From the NCBI GenBank assembly GCA_017577615.1, contig PKRE01000009.1:62001-126000 (forward strand): a stretch of 64,000 nucleotides of DNA, read 5' to 3'. A program made the position numbers and the translations under genes. This document shows positions 55,838-64,000 of this stretch, piece after piece. The notes below the pieces were generated by a model. That model had not been told where the DNA came from. It worked only from the letters and a program-made list of their open reading frames with translations, and made no database searches. Source of the stretch: Gammaproteobacteria bacterium (GTDB lineage Bacteria > Pseudomonadota > Gammaproteobacteria > Steroidobacterales > Steroidobacteraceae). The stretch's first letter is position 1. Each line of letters starts with the position of its first letter.

Positions 55838-57214
55838 CTAGCGTGCAGCTGCGGCGAATCCGATCGCACGCAATTTCTCCTTCACCTCTGGTCCATGCAC
55901 GACATACGGCGTCTTGCCACCTGCAGTTCGCTCGAGCTCGGTGCGCACCTCGACTCGCACCTCGATTGGCTCCGGAATTTTCGCCCGCGCGTTCTTCAAT
56001 AGCTGTGCCTCGTCGTCCAGGGAAAAGCCCGGCGCAGCGAGCACGCGCAGAACGACCCGGTCAGGGCTCTCTTGTGCGACTTGCAGCCGCAGAAGACGGC
56101 CGACACCTCGCGGAAGATGATTAATGCCCGTCAGTACGCTGGTTCCACACGGGGCAAGCAAGACCTCGTTCGTTCGGCCGATGACGCCTTCGAACGACCG
56201 CATACCACATGCCACCTCCGTAAGCTCTCGTTCACCATAACTCGCCGGCAACCGAATCAGATCGCCCGTACGGTAGCGGACGAGCGGCATCACGCCGTTC
56301 CAGAGCGACGTGCCGACGATCTCGTATAACACGTGGTCCTGCTCGCGCACGGCTTCGACGAGCTCGACATGCGAATATCCAGGAACGAACCGATACGCAC
56401 CCGGCGCGAAGGCATGCGCACAGGCCACACGCTCCGCTTGTCCATAACGATCGATCAGGGTACAGCCGAGCACGTCTCGCGCCAGCTGCCACACCTGCGG
56501 CTGCAGCACCTCCGAGGATGACAATACGCACCGCACGTCGAGACGTAGCCCAACCTGCTGCAGCAAGAGACACAGCACCTCGAGCGGCGTCGGATACACC
56601 CAGAGCACATCTGGCGCAAAGTCGCGCAGCGCCCTTACGAAATCCAGCAACGTGCGTTCTGACAGATGGTTGGAAGAAAAAATCAGGCGCCGCCCGCCGA
56701 GCGCGAAAATCCAGTATGGCGGTTCGTGTTCGTTCGGATTCTTCACATCGTCCGCTCGCAGCACCGCTAGGCGTGCGCGACGCGGATCGATCCCGCTGCG
56801 CTCGAGCGCCAGGTCCTGACACGCTTGCTCGGCGACCACAGACTCCGGCGAGCGGATCAGCCTGAGCGGCACGCCCGTCGTACCGCCAGTCGTTGCAACC
56901 GCATTGAACCATTGCCCGCCCCAAGCGAGACGGCAGAACGCCTCTGGATGGTCACGCACGGCATCCTTCGTAAGGAGTGGCCACTCCGAGAGGGCACGTG
57001 GTGCGCCGACCACTCGACCATACGAGGTACGTCTCGCTGCGCACAGCATCCGGTCGAGCCGCATCCGTGTCCACTCCAGCCGCGTCTGCAAGTCAGCATC
57101 TTCGAGTCTCTCGAGCTCGTGACGCACCGGCGAGTAATAAAATGGATTGCGACGTACGAGCTTTTCCCCTACCTCCAGACGCTTCAATCTCGTCGTCCAA
57201 TCGGCGATCGCCAT
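55838..57214 (-). CDS. CapK-type adenylate-forming enzyme (phenylacetate-CoA ligase-like)
   Basis: AMP-binding enzyme of 458 residues of the phenylacetate-CoA ligase/CapK group found in polysaccharide clusters. ATP-phosphate loop TTGGTTGVPL (108-117), the middle SSSEVLQPQ (A5-like), YGQAERVA (A5) and YRTGDLIRL (A8/A7). The C-terminal small domain has ERTAGGKTPYVV with the catalytic-type lysine. In this context it may activate an acyl substituent for transfer to the glycan; no acyltransferase partner is adjacent, so the acceptor is unknown. Three bases from the GT4 gene upstream. Confidence 0.82.
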   Translation of the reverse strand: MAIADWTTRLKRLEVGEKLVRRNPFYYSPVRHELERLEDADLQTRLEWTRMRLDRMLCAARRTSYGRVVGAPRALSEWPLLTKDAVRDHPEAFCRLAWGGQWFNAVATTGGTTGVPLRLIRSPESVVAEQACQDLALERSGIDPRRARLAVLRADDVKNPNEHEPPYWIFALGGRRLIFSSNHLSERTLLDFVRALRDFAPDVLWVYPTPLEVLCLLLQQVGLRLDVRCVLSSSEVLQPQVWQLARDVLGCTLIDRYGQAERVACAHAFAPGAYRFVPGYSHVELVEAVREQDHVLYEIVGTSLWNGVMPLVRYRTGDLIRLPASYGERELTEVACGMRSFEGVIGRTNEVLLAPCGTSVLTGINHLPRGVGRLLRLQVAQESPDRVVLRVLAAPGFSLDDEAQLLKNARAKIPEPIEVRVEVRTELERTAGGKTPYVVHGPEVKEKLRAIGFAAAAR

Positions 57215-57217
57215 CTT

Positions 57218-58438
57218 TCAACTCACCCGACGTTCCACATCGCTCCCCTCGATCAGACGAGCGAAGCGTTTGACCATGCTGTCGATGGAGAACTCTCGCT
57301 CGACGCGCTCGCGGGCATTGCGACCTAGACGTTGGCGCCGAATCGGATCGGCGTGCAACGTCCGGAGGAGCTGCGGTAATGCCACGTCGAGCTCGTCGAG
57401 CTCAATGACGTGTCCGTCCACACCGTCGCGCACCATCTCGTCTGCCCCACCGATTCGGCTCAGGATGACGGGGCGCCGCATGGCCATCGCTTCCAGCGCG
57501 GCATTGGAAAACGTTTCCACGTGTTTCGACGGCAGTACGAATACGTCCATCATCGCCAACCATGGTCTAACGTCACCCTGCATGCCCACGAATGACACAT
57601 GAGACTGGACCCGCATCGTCCGCGCTCGTTGCTCGAGTCGCGCTCGCTCCGAACCTGTACCGACGATGATGACGTGCGCGTCGATGTTCTCTTTGCGCAA
57701 TGTCGAAAGCGCTTCGATCAACGCGACTTGATTCTTCTCCGGTGCGAGCCGTCCCACCGTGCCAAAGACGAACGCATCCCCGGAAATGCCCTGACGATCT
57801 CGCAAGTGTGCGCTTTGAGCGTCACTCATGGGCGCGAACCACGTCGTGTCGACGCCGTTATAGATGACACAGGATCGCTTCGCGTTCCGATGGACGTACG
57901 GGGCCCACTCCTGTCGCTGCCTTTCGCAGCCGAACACGATGCCATCCAACCGGCGCAAGAAAGGCCGATAGAACTTCATGCGCCATCGCTCCTGCGGCGG
58001 CGGGGAGCTCGTGTTGAGCAATCCAACCGTGCGCGATTGCCTACCAAGGTACATTGCCGCGAGCGCCACATACAGGGTCGGATACAGGTTGACCGAGAAT
58101 ACAACCCTCGGGTGCGTGGTGCTGATCACACGCAACAGCCGGGAGAGCGCTGCGAACGAGAACTTGCCACGCCGCTCGAGATGCCACACTGGGAGATCCG
58201 GGTCGACCAACGCGCGTAATGTACCTGGCTCACACAGATACGCGATGCCAGTCTGCACACCGCGTTGGTACAGCGCGTTGACCAGTCGTACGATCTTCGT
58301 CTCCGATCCTCCCATGTTCAAACTATTGAGCACGAAGAGTGCACGCAGCCATTTCGCATCGTCACGCACCACGATCCGCTGTTGTGCTGTGTCCTCCATC
58401 ATGCGTTCGAACGGCTGTCCGTTTGTCTGCACCTTCAT
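57218..58438 (-). CDS. GT4-family glycosyltransferase
   Basis: Glycosyltransferase of 406 residues. N-terminal domain with FVLNSLNMGGSETKIVRL (acceptor loop), C-terminal domain with VGRLAPEKNQVALIEAL and ETFSNAALEAMAMRRPVILS, the donor-binding elements. The first 25 residues are not family-like; the true start may be later. Between the O-antigen ligase-like gene (nine bases) and CapK-like gene, so almost certainly co-translated. Donor unknown. Confidence 0.85.
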   Translation of the reverse strand: MKVQTNGQPFERMMEDTAQQRIVVRDDAKWLRALFVLNSLNMGGSETKIVRLVNALYQRGVQTGIAYLCEPGTLRALVDPDLPVWHLERRGKFSFAALSRLLRVISTTHPRVVFSVNLYPTLYVALAAMYLGRQSRTVGLLNTSSPPPQERWRMKFYRPFLRRLDGIVFGCERQRQEWAPYVHRNAKRSCVIYNGVDTTWFAPMSDAQSAHLRDRQGISGDAFVFGTVGRLAPEKNQVALIEALSTLRKENIDAHVIIVGTGSERARLEQRARTMRVQSHVSFVGMQGDVRPWLAMMDVFVLPSKHVETFSNAALEAMAMRRPVILSRIGGADEMVRDGVDGHVIELDELDVALPQLLRTLHADPIRRQRLGRNARERVEREFSIDSMVKRFARLIEGSDVERRVS

Positions 58439-58447
58439 CGCTTCGCG

Positions 58448-59818
58448 CTAACGACGGGTCGTCGCTATCCAACCGAACATGTCCGCCTCTGGCGCTGGTT
58501 GGTCCGCCGCAGCGGCCCGCGCCACATCCGCACGGGCTTGTGTCCGCGCGTTCGCCGCGATTCTCAGCACGAGCCCGGCGTAGGCCCAGAACCAAAGCCA
58601 AGGGGTATACAGATCCACGAAGAACGTCGCTATGGCGATCGCCACAGTGCCGACCGAAAAGGAGATGAGCACGTTGCGATACCGCTCGTTGACCAACGGT
58701 AGTACTTCAAGCGCGGCTCGCACTGCGAGCACGAGCAACGCCGTGCCGCAGATCAGCCCCACCAATCCGAGATCGAACCAGAGCGCCACGTAGTGGTTGT
58801 GCGGCGACAGCCGAAAAGGCATCGAGTCGTATACTGCCCAACCGAAACCGCTTAGGAACGTTACCGGGGTCTCTGCCATGGTCGCGAACGCGCCCGCCCA
58901 GATGTCCAATCGACCCGACGACACGTCCACGACATCGACGCTCGTCGTGTCTCCGATGAAACGATTGATCAGTAGATCTCCGAAACGGGTCGCAACGACT
59001 GGCACCGCGGCGACACCTATCAGTGTCGCCGCCCCGAGAATCGCTCCCATCGAACGTATGGACACATACTTTCGAAAGCGAATAAGCCCCCATAGCGAAG
59101 CCGCAGCAAGAGCGACCAGTCCTCCCCGCGAGGCACAGATCAGCAACGCCATCGCGGCCACGCATGTGCCGCCCAACCACATGAGGCGAGTGACACCCTT
59201 GCTCATGAGCGTGAACCCTACTAAGCCGGGAAGGAACGAGGCGATGAAAGCTGCACTCTGATTCGACTCGCCCATCACACCCTGGGCTCGCCCGTCGTCG
59301 CGGTGGACGAGACCTTCGGCCTCGACGTAACCCCAAGCGTTGAGTAGCGCCAAGAGATTTGCGCCGACCATCAGCAGGAACATGAGCTTGAGCAGATTCA
59401 ACGCGCTGCGGCTGCGTTGCAGTCCGTAGAAGAACACTGCAAAAAAGACGAGCTGGTCCACGAGGCGAGCCTTGAAGGCGACGATCGCACGCAGAGGACG
59501 ATAGCCCGGATATTGCACGATCAGCGCCGCCGCGACGATGGTGAGCGCGGCATACGCGATAAGCAACGCAAAGCAGACGTGAAGCTCGCGCAACTCGAAG
59601 CGAAACGAGCGCCGCACCGCCATCTTGAAGAAAAGCGCTGCCAAGACCACGTACAGCAGCGCATTCTCGAGCGACAAACCGGGCCCCATGCTGAGCGGCA
59701 GAGCGAACACACGCTCCGCTACCACGAGTGTCAGCAATGCCCCGAGCAGCGTGGTGAGCCCAAGCTCCGTCGACGCAGGCTCAGTAGCAGGGAATGTATG
59801 TGCAGTACTCGTCGCCAT
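58448..59818 (-). CDS. O-antigen ligase (Wzy/WaaL-type) family membrane protein
   Basis: Integral membrane protein of 456 residues with about 11-12 helices. The periplasmic Wzy_C region, conserved for oligosaccharide polymerases and ligases, is at about 290-350: RLDIWAGAFATMAETPVTFLSGFG, then LSPHNHYVALWFDLGL as the characteristic H-N-x-x motif, in two pieces. ASRGGLVALAAASL is also typical. It should polymerise or ligate the undecaprenyl-linked repeat units. No flippase (Wzx) is in the window, though the cluster extends past its edge. ATG start 59818. Confidence 0.85.
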   Translation of the reverse strand: MATSTAHTFPATEPASTELGLTTLLGALLTLVVAERVFALPLSMGPGLSLENALLYVVLAALFFKMAVRRSFRFELRELHVCFALLIAYAALTIVAAALIVQYPGYRPLRAIVAFKARLVDQLVFFAVFFYGLQRSRSALNLLKLMFLLMVGANLLALLNAWGYVEAEGLVHRDDGRAQGVMGESNQSAAFIASFLPGLVGFTLMSKGVTRLMWLGGTCVAAMALLICASRGGLVALAAASLWGLIRFRKYVSIRSMGAILGAATLIGVAAVPVVATRFGDLLINRFIGDTTSVDVVDVSSGRLDIWAGAFATMAETPVTFLSGFGWAVYDSMPFRLSPHNHYVALWFDLGLVGLICGTALLVLAVRAALEVLPLVNERYRNVLISFSVGTVAIAIATFFVDLYTPWLWFWAYAGLVLRIAANARTQARADVARAAAADQPAPEADMFGWIATTRR

Positions 59819-59954
59819 TGAGGGCCTTTCTCCTTGCCCTCCTCTTTACCAGCAAACGCCATGCCACGTTTGGCGACGGAGAGACGCAGCGCTTGAGCGC
59901 CGCCGCGTTGTAAACTTTGCAACGAAGCTCGCCGAGCTGGGAAAAGCTTTCCCA

Positions 59955-61418
59955 TCAAGTTGCGATGATCACGAGCAACGCAGCGAGACCGAACACAATC
60001 AAGCTGCGTCTGTCGGTCAATGCAAACACAACCGGATCATCGTGCATGGTGCCCCGCGACGTTTTCAGCCACACGCGGTTCGTCCAGTAAAGAAGCAACG
60101 GACAAAGGCACCAAAGCAGCTCTTCGAATCGATACATCGATGCCGCCCCGGAATTGATGTACAGCGCGAGAACGAGGACGGCCAGATAGCCCGCCGCAAT
60201 CCCGCTCGATTGGAGCAATGGCAGATCGGCCACGGAATAGCCTCGCCCAGGCGCGGTTGACCGTCCAGCTGCGTTCGCGACATGAAGCTCGGCATAGCGT
60301 TTTGCAGTCGCCAGGCTCAGGAACAGGAACACGGAAAACGCTAGCAGCCAGAACGACGGCACGATCGCAACAGCGGCCCCACCGGCGACGATACGAAGCG
60401 TGTACAGCCCTGCCAGAGACAGCACATCAACCATCGCCACCCGCTTCAGCGCGAGCGAATACCACAACGAGGTCACCAGATAGACCGCCAGCGTCGCTGC
60501 GAACGCTAGGGGCAGCGTCAATGCTGCAAAAGCGAGCGCACCGGCTATGAGGGCAGCCGCCCCGATCAGCCCGTGCAGAATCGGGATGTCACCTGACGCA
60601 AACGGCCGCTGCCGTTTCCGTGGATGTGCCCGATCTGAGTCCAGATCGAGCAGATCATTCACGATATACCCTCCGGAGGCACACAGGCTGAACAGAACGA
60701 AGGCGAGCACGCAGCTTGCGAGCGCCTGCACGTCGTCCAGTCTGTGCGCCGCTGCAAGCGGCACGAAAACGAGAACGTTCTTGACCCATTGATGCAGACG
60801 CAATGCGCGCAGCCACGATTTTAGCCGTCCGCTTAGAGAGGCCGACGCCACCTCAAACACGCGCTCTATTGTGATGGCTTCTTTGCGCAAGCGCTCGAGC
60901 AGACTGGGTGGTGCCACGACAATTGCAGCATTGGCATGCCGCCATACGTGAAGATCCTTCCTCTCGTTTGCGGCATAATCGAAGCCCTTGGGTCCATAGC
61001 GATCGACGAGCCGGACCGCCTTCGCTTTTCCGCAGATATTTGTCGCGTCACAACTTGCTATAACCTCATCGAAGAGACCGAAGTACGCGGCGACCTTGGT
61101 TGCGATGCTCTCGTTGGCTGCAGTACACAAGACCAGCTTGCGACCGGCTTTCTTTTCACCCTGTAGCCATTCGATGAAGCGCGCGTTCGTTGGCAAGGTA
61201 CGCACATCGAGCTCGACCTCTTGCGCGAGGCGCGCCTTGATACATGCAGGTCCTCGAGCAAACCATCCGATCACCTTGAAAACACGCAGCGGATTCTTCT
61301 TAATGTAGCGTACGAACATCTCGAACAGCAGATCCGCGTGAACGAGCGTGCCATCAAGATCGACGCACAACGGGCGCCTTGCTCTCTCCGGTGAAGGCCA
61401 TAAAACATGAACGCTCAT
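59955..61418 (-). CDS. HAD-UbiA fusion: UbiA-family prenyltransferase, phosphoribosyl-polyprenol type
   Basis: Protein of 487 residues in two parts. Residues 1-190 are a HAD hydrolase domain with motif I VDLDGTLVHADL (nucleophile Asp), and a late Thr/Lys motif (VLCTAANESIATKVA). Residues 205-487 form an eight- to nine-helix UbiA domain with the metal motifs NDLLDLDSDRAHPRKRQRP and YSLALKRVAMVDVLSLAGLY (each a first/second Asp motif). NDxxDxxxDRxHPxKRxRP is the pattern of decaprenyl-phosphate 5-phosphoribosyltransferase, the first step of arabinofuranosyl donor synthesis in mycobacteria. The HAD part may remove the 5-phosphate. Its presence in a polysaccharide cluster suggests a pentose-polyprenol donor. 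Specificity is inferred. Confidence 0.8.
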   Translation of the reverse strand: MSVHVLWPSPERARRPLCVDLDGTLVHADLLFEMFVRYIKKNPLRVFKVIGWFARGPACIKARLAQEVELDVRTLPTNARFIEWLQGEKKAGRKLVLCTAANESIATKVAAYFGLFDEVIASCDATNICGKAKAVRLVDRYGPKGFDYAANERKDLHVWRHANAAIVVAPPSLLERLRKEAITIERVFEVASASLSGRLKSWLRALRLHQWVKNVLVFVPLAAAHRLDDVQALASCVLAFVLFSLCASGGYIVNDLLDLDSDRAHPRKRQRPFASGDIPILHGLIGAAALIAGALAFAALTLPLAFAATLAVYLVTSLWYSLALKRVAMVDVLSLAGLYTLRIVAGGAAVAIVPSFWLLAFSVFLFLSLATAKRYAELHVANAAGRSTAPGRGYSVADLPLLQSSGIAAGYLAVLVLALYINSGAASMYRFEELLWCLCPLLLYWTNRVWLKTSRGTMHDDPVVFALTDRRSLIVFGLAALLVIIAT

Positions 61419-61712
61419 ACTGGCTCCTACGAACCAGCAAGTGGCTGTCAGCGAGTCCGCCCGAGCAACGACGCGACGGTCGTCCTACGACATGTCTAGT
61501 GTCAAGAAATCATCGCCGACAAGAAATACGGATCTGTTCTGTGCGAAACGATGCGGCGTCGGATGATGCGAGTGTCCCATGATCCTACAAATCACCACAC
61601 GCCTCGCGCTGCGGCAGGGAACGCGATCGAAGGATTACGCATTCACCTCGGCCCAGATGCACCGTGACGCACTGCGACACGCGCTCAGAGTTTCGAGCAC
61701 GGGGTCTGAAAG

Positions 61713-63068
61713 ATGAATCAGTTCCAGCCCGGCTGCAACAATGCCGGCCGCTCCCTTCGTACGCACCAACCATTCCTCATCGCCATCGCCTTCGCGCTGG
61801 CACACGGCATCCTTGCGGCAACGGTCGATGGCAAGGATCCGGAGCTGTTCCTACGCGCCGATCGCGCGGGCGAACGTCTGAATGCCATAGTTGGACTGCT
61901 CGGCACGCAATCCTGGTTGCAGCTGGAACGTTATCTCGCAAGCCATGGGATCATCGGCGACTACGCCCCGCATGCTGTCTTGTATGCGGTCGCAGGACGT
62001 CTCGGTGTCGTCATCGTTCAGGTCGCCTTGGCGATCCTATCCGGCCTGTGTGTCCATCGACTCGCTCGCGTACTAGGACTGTCCCAACGTGCTGCTGCTG
62101 TGGCGATGATGCTCTACCTGGCGCTGCCACATACCCTCGTGCTGCCGCATCAGCTCGCTACCGAAGCGCTGCACGTTCCTCTCGTCGTGATCTCGACCTG
62201 GTCACTCGCCGAAGTCTTACTGAAACCCCGGGCATCGCTGCTGCTATTGAGCGCGCTCTGTCTCGGGGCTGCCATTCTCATTCGTCCCATCATGTTGCTA
62301 TGGCCTCTCGTTACAACGGCCTTGCTCGGGCTCATCCTGCGTCCGCGCATCGCCGGCGTGTACGCCGCGATTGCGCTGCTGCCGACACTTACCTGGACGA
62401 GCTTCATCTGGTCGCAGACAGGCGAGTTCGGGCTAGGGAAATCTGGACACAGCATGGAGCGCAACCTCTATTCCCGGGTCGATCGTATTGCCGCGACGTT
62501 GCCATCAAGCACGCGCTCATATGTACAAGCGACCTATTTGGCGCACCCGGATCGCGAGCTGAGCCCTGCCACCTACATCCGCTTTTCCCTCCAACATCCG
62601 TTCGCGTCGCTCGTGCACCTTGGACGCGATGCCCTGAACTTCTTCGGCAAGTCTGGAATCGAGCGGGTCACGATCGATTACCTTGCGCTGCACTCCGATG
62701 CGAATTCTCTCCAAGATCCGCGACACGGTTGGCGGCGACACCTCGAAGCCCGCGGCACGTTGGCTACCGTGCGTTACTTGTCGAACACGCTCGGTGTCGT
62801 CTTCATCGTTTCGATCGTCGGTGCGATATTGATGGCAGGACTGCTGCTACTGACACTCTTTGGCGCTGTCCACCTATTTAGGCATCGACGCAAGCTCACG
62901 CTGCCACAGCGGCTCACGAGCACTCTGCTCGTCCTGCTCATCCCCTACGTTTTTGTGTTCTCGCAGGTGATCGATGCAATGCAGTCGCGACACCGCGCAC
63001 CAGCGGAGTTCGCCATTGTGCTGCTCGCAACCGTCGGAGCGTCCGCATGGCGGAGACGGTCCGCATAG
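61713..63068 (+). CDS. GT-C-like multi-spanning membrane protein
   Basis: Integral membrane protein of 451 residues with about 10-11 helices, the only rightward gene of this cluster. The first loop after helix 1 carries DGKDPELFLRADRAGER-like acid and arginine residues, a layout seen in GT39/GT-C glycosyltransferases that use polyprenyl-linked sugars; a clear Asp-Glu/Asp motif like PMT is not confirmed. LPHQLATEALHVPLVV and RPIMLLWPLV mark later helices with conserved charged loops. A donor such as the pentose-polyprenol made by the UbiA protein would be consistent with the location. The long loop at about 250-310 (SMERNLYSRVDRIAA) is likely periplasmic. Confidence 0.6.
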   Translation: MNQFQPGCNNAGRSLRTHQPFLIAIAFALAHGILAATVDGKDPELFLRADRAGERLNAIVGLLGTQSWLQLERYLASHGIIGDYAPHAVLYAVAGRLGVVIVQVALAILSGLCVHRLARVLGLSQRAAAVAMMLYLALPHTLVLPHQLATEALHVPLVVISTWSLAEVLLKPRASLLLLSALCLGAAILIRPIMLLWPLVTTALLGLILRPRIAGVYAAIALLPTLTWTSFIWSQTGEFGLGKSGHSMERNLYSRVDRIAATLPSSTRSYVQATYLAHPDRELSPATYIRFSLQHPFASLVHLGRDALNFFGKSGIERVTIDYLALHSDANSLQDPRHGWRRHLEARGTLATVRYLSNTLGVVFIVSIVGAILMAGLLLLTLFGAVHLFRHRRKLTLPQRLTSTLLVLLIPYVFVFSQVIDAMQSRHRAPAEFAIVLLATVGASAWRRRSA

Positions 63069-63200
63069 GCTGCGGGCTTGGGGCTGGGGGCTCCGGCCTG
63101 GAAGCTACCGGCCGGGCGCTCTAGCCGTGCATGTACGCCTCTCGCCAGAGCCCAGTAGAGCCCAGTGCCCGGCAGCCCTCACGCACAAGCCTGCCGTCCA
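63069..63200. other. G/C-rich intergenic spacer with short repeats
   Basis: Between two convergent genes. Contains GGGCTTGGGGCTGGGGGCTC (63075-63094) and the duplicated AGAGCCCAGT (63149-63168). Similar C-rich words occur at 21562-21596 and 34117-34136. Confidence 0.6.
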
Positions 63201-64000
63201 TTACCCCACCGTCACCACCCGTGCCGCACTTTGTGCGCTCTTGGCCGCCAGCAACTCAAGATATCGCGATGCGATCGCACGAGGTGAGAACTCGCTCTCG
63301 ATGAAGCGTCTGGCTCGTGCACCGATGTCGGCGCATAACGAAGCATTATCCAGCAGTCGCTCGAGCTGTTGCGTCATGTCGAGCACATCGTGGCACTTGC
63401 GCCCTAGATTGCGCCGCTGGATCAGATCATCCGGATCGAAGAACGACACCACCGGAACACATCGAGCCCAGGCTTGCAGAAAGGTATTCGGAAAACCCTC
63501 GACGCTCGATGTGTTCACGTGCACTTTCGACCGTGCGAAGAACGCATCCACGTCTTTGTATGCGACGGCACCGAGCATCTGCACGTTCGGCATGGCGTGT
63601 GCACGCTTGCGGATGTGCTCGAAGTAGCTTTGCTGGCGCGGCAGCGGGCCGCCGACGACAACGAAACGTCGGTGCGGCAGAGCCCTCGCAAGCTCGAGCA
63701 CGATCTCAGGGCGTTTGACCGGTCGGAGATTTCCAACCCACAGCACATCGATGTCGCGTACGGCTGACGTGCTCAGGGCCGGGACCTCCACGAGCATGTT
63801 CACGATCTCGCTGTGCAACCCGTAGTGGCGACGAAGCAGCGCCTGTTGATGCTCCGTCTGAGCTGCGATCAGTGTGGCGCGACGCAGGCCGTACTCGTAC
63901 ATCTTCCGATCACGCGCGTACGGCGTGAGCTGCGCGCCTGGAATGCAGCCCAGATCAGAGGCGATACGAACGATCGATTGCTTACGGTGCTTGCGGGAGA
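63201..64000 (-). CDS. GT4-family glycosyltransferase, 5' end beyond window
   Basis: C-terminal part of a GT-B glycosyltransferase. The frame ends at 63201 and stays open past base 64000, so 265 codons are visible and the N-terminal acceptor domain is missing. Visible elements are VLWVGNLRPVKRPEIVLELA, the donor-phosphate loop, and EGFPNTFLQAWARCVPVVSF, the late E-x7-like motif with Gln-Ala in place of Glu-Ala. ATG 63902 is an internal methionine, not the start. It belongs to the same polysaccharide cluster, convergent with the GT-C-like gene. Confidence 0.82.
   Translation of the reverse strand, partial: SRKHRKQSIVRIASDLGCIPGAQLTPYARDRKMYEYGLRRATLIAAQTEHQQALLRRHYGLHSEIVNMLVEVPALSTSAVRDIDVLWVGNLRPVKRPEIVLELARALPHRRFVVVGGPLPRQQSYFEHIRKRAHAMPNVQMLGAVAYKDVDAFFARSKVHVNTSSVEGFPNTFLQAWARCVPVVSFFDPDDLIQRRNLGRKCHDVLDMTQQLERLLDNASLCADIGARARRFIESEFSPRAIASRYLELLAAKSAQSAARVVTVG

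Noticed and set aside
61664..62881. 405-codon plus-strand frame overlapping the GT-C-like gene
   Set aside because: Out-of-frame shadow; the other frame has clear membrane helices.
1..64000. CRISPR array, rRNA operon, prophage or insertion sequence
   Set aside because: No regularly spaced repeats, no rRNA sequence and no transposase or integrase were seen.

Overview
The window looks like chromosomal DNA of a GC-rich gammaproteobacterium. The best phylogenetic signal is the housekeeping block at 46.9-50.5 kb: plsY, birA, coaX and a SPOR-domain gene followed by a CCA-encoding tRNA-Thr(UGU). This order is typical of Gammaproteobacteria, where the tRNA is normally the first of a tRNA-tuf operon. 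Placement near Steroidobacterales/Nevskiales/Xanthomonadales is a guess from gene content. No rRNA, CRISPR array, phage module or intact insertion sequence was seen. Most genes sit in tightly packed operons, many with 4-base ATGA or GTGA stop-start overlaps.

Layout. 1-3.1 kb: a cut-off YeiH-family exporter, a membrane-anchored lytic transglycosylase-like protein and a short-chain dehydrogenase. 3.8-21.5 kb: the most distinctive region, two divergent operons sharing the spacer 14439-14766. The leftward arm has ten genes: UDP-glucuronate decarboxylase, two sugar-nucleotide epimerases, an MDR dehydrogenase, a Gfo/Idh/MocA oxidoreductase, a GT4 glycosyltransferase, three CgeB-like glycosyltransferases and a methyltransferase. 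The rightward arm has seven: inositol-3-phosphate synthase, a histidine phosphatase, a fourth CgeB, a sugar-1-phosphate nucleotidyltransferase, a GH-A hydrolase in apparently permuted order, a phosphopentomutase and a GT9/GT41-like protein. A frameshifted sigma-54 activator, an ABC exporter and a GNAT acetyltransferase follow (21.5-25.5 kb). The two arms look like one pathway for an inositol- and pentose-containing glycoconjugate that I cannot match to a characterised product.

25.8-27.6 kb holds a three-gene membrane/stress operon (DUF883-like, holin-family, DUF3618) with a good terminator. 27.8-34.1 kb has a GH9 cellulase, gluconokinase, a thioredoxin-reductase-like flavoprotein and a FecR/DUF6600 secreted protein. 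34.3-45.5 kb carries a supernumerary-looking FtsH, two DUF1538 membrane proteins with a P-II-like regulator, a Ca2+-type P-type ATPase, a GT4 plus glycogen-debranching-type hydrolase pair, DUF3008 and an OBAP/DUF1264 lipoprotein. 46.2-46.8 kb has two decayed gene fragments beside the tRNA.

50.6-64 kb: a CtlX-like amidinohydrolase, then a surface-polysaccharide cluster on the minus strand. It contains heparinase II/III, three GT4 enzymes (the last cut by the window end), a sulfotransferase, a CapK-type adenylate-forming enzyme, an O-antigen ligase-like protein and a HAD-UbiA fusion related to phosphoribosyl-polyprenol synthases. One GT-C-like membrane protein lies on the plus strand. The parts suggest a sulfated, possibly uronate-containing exopolysaccharide.
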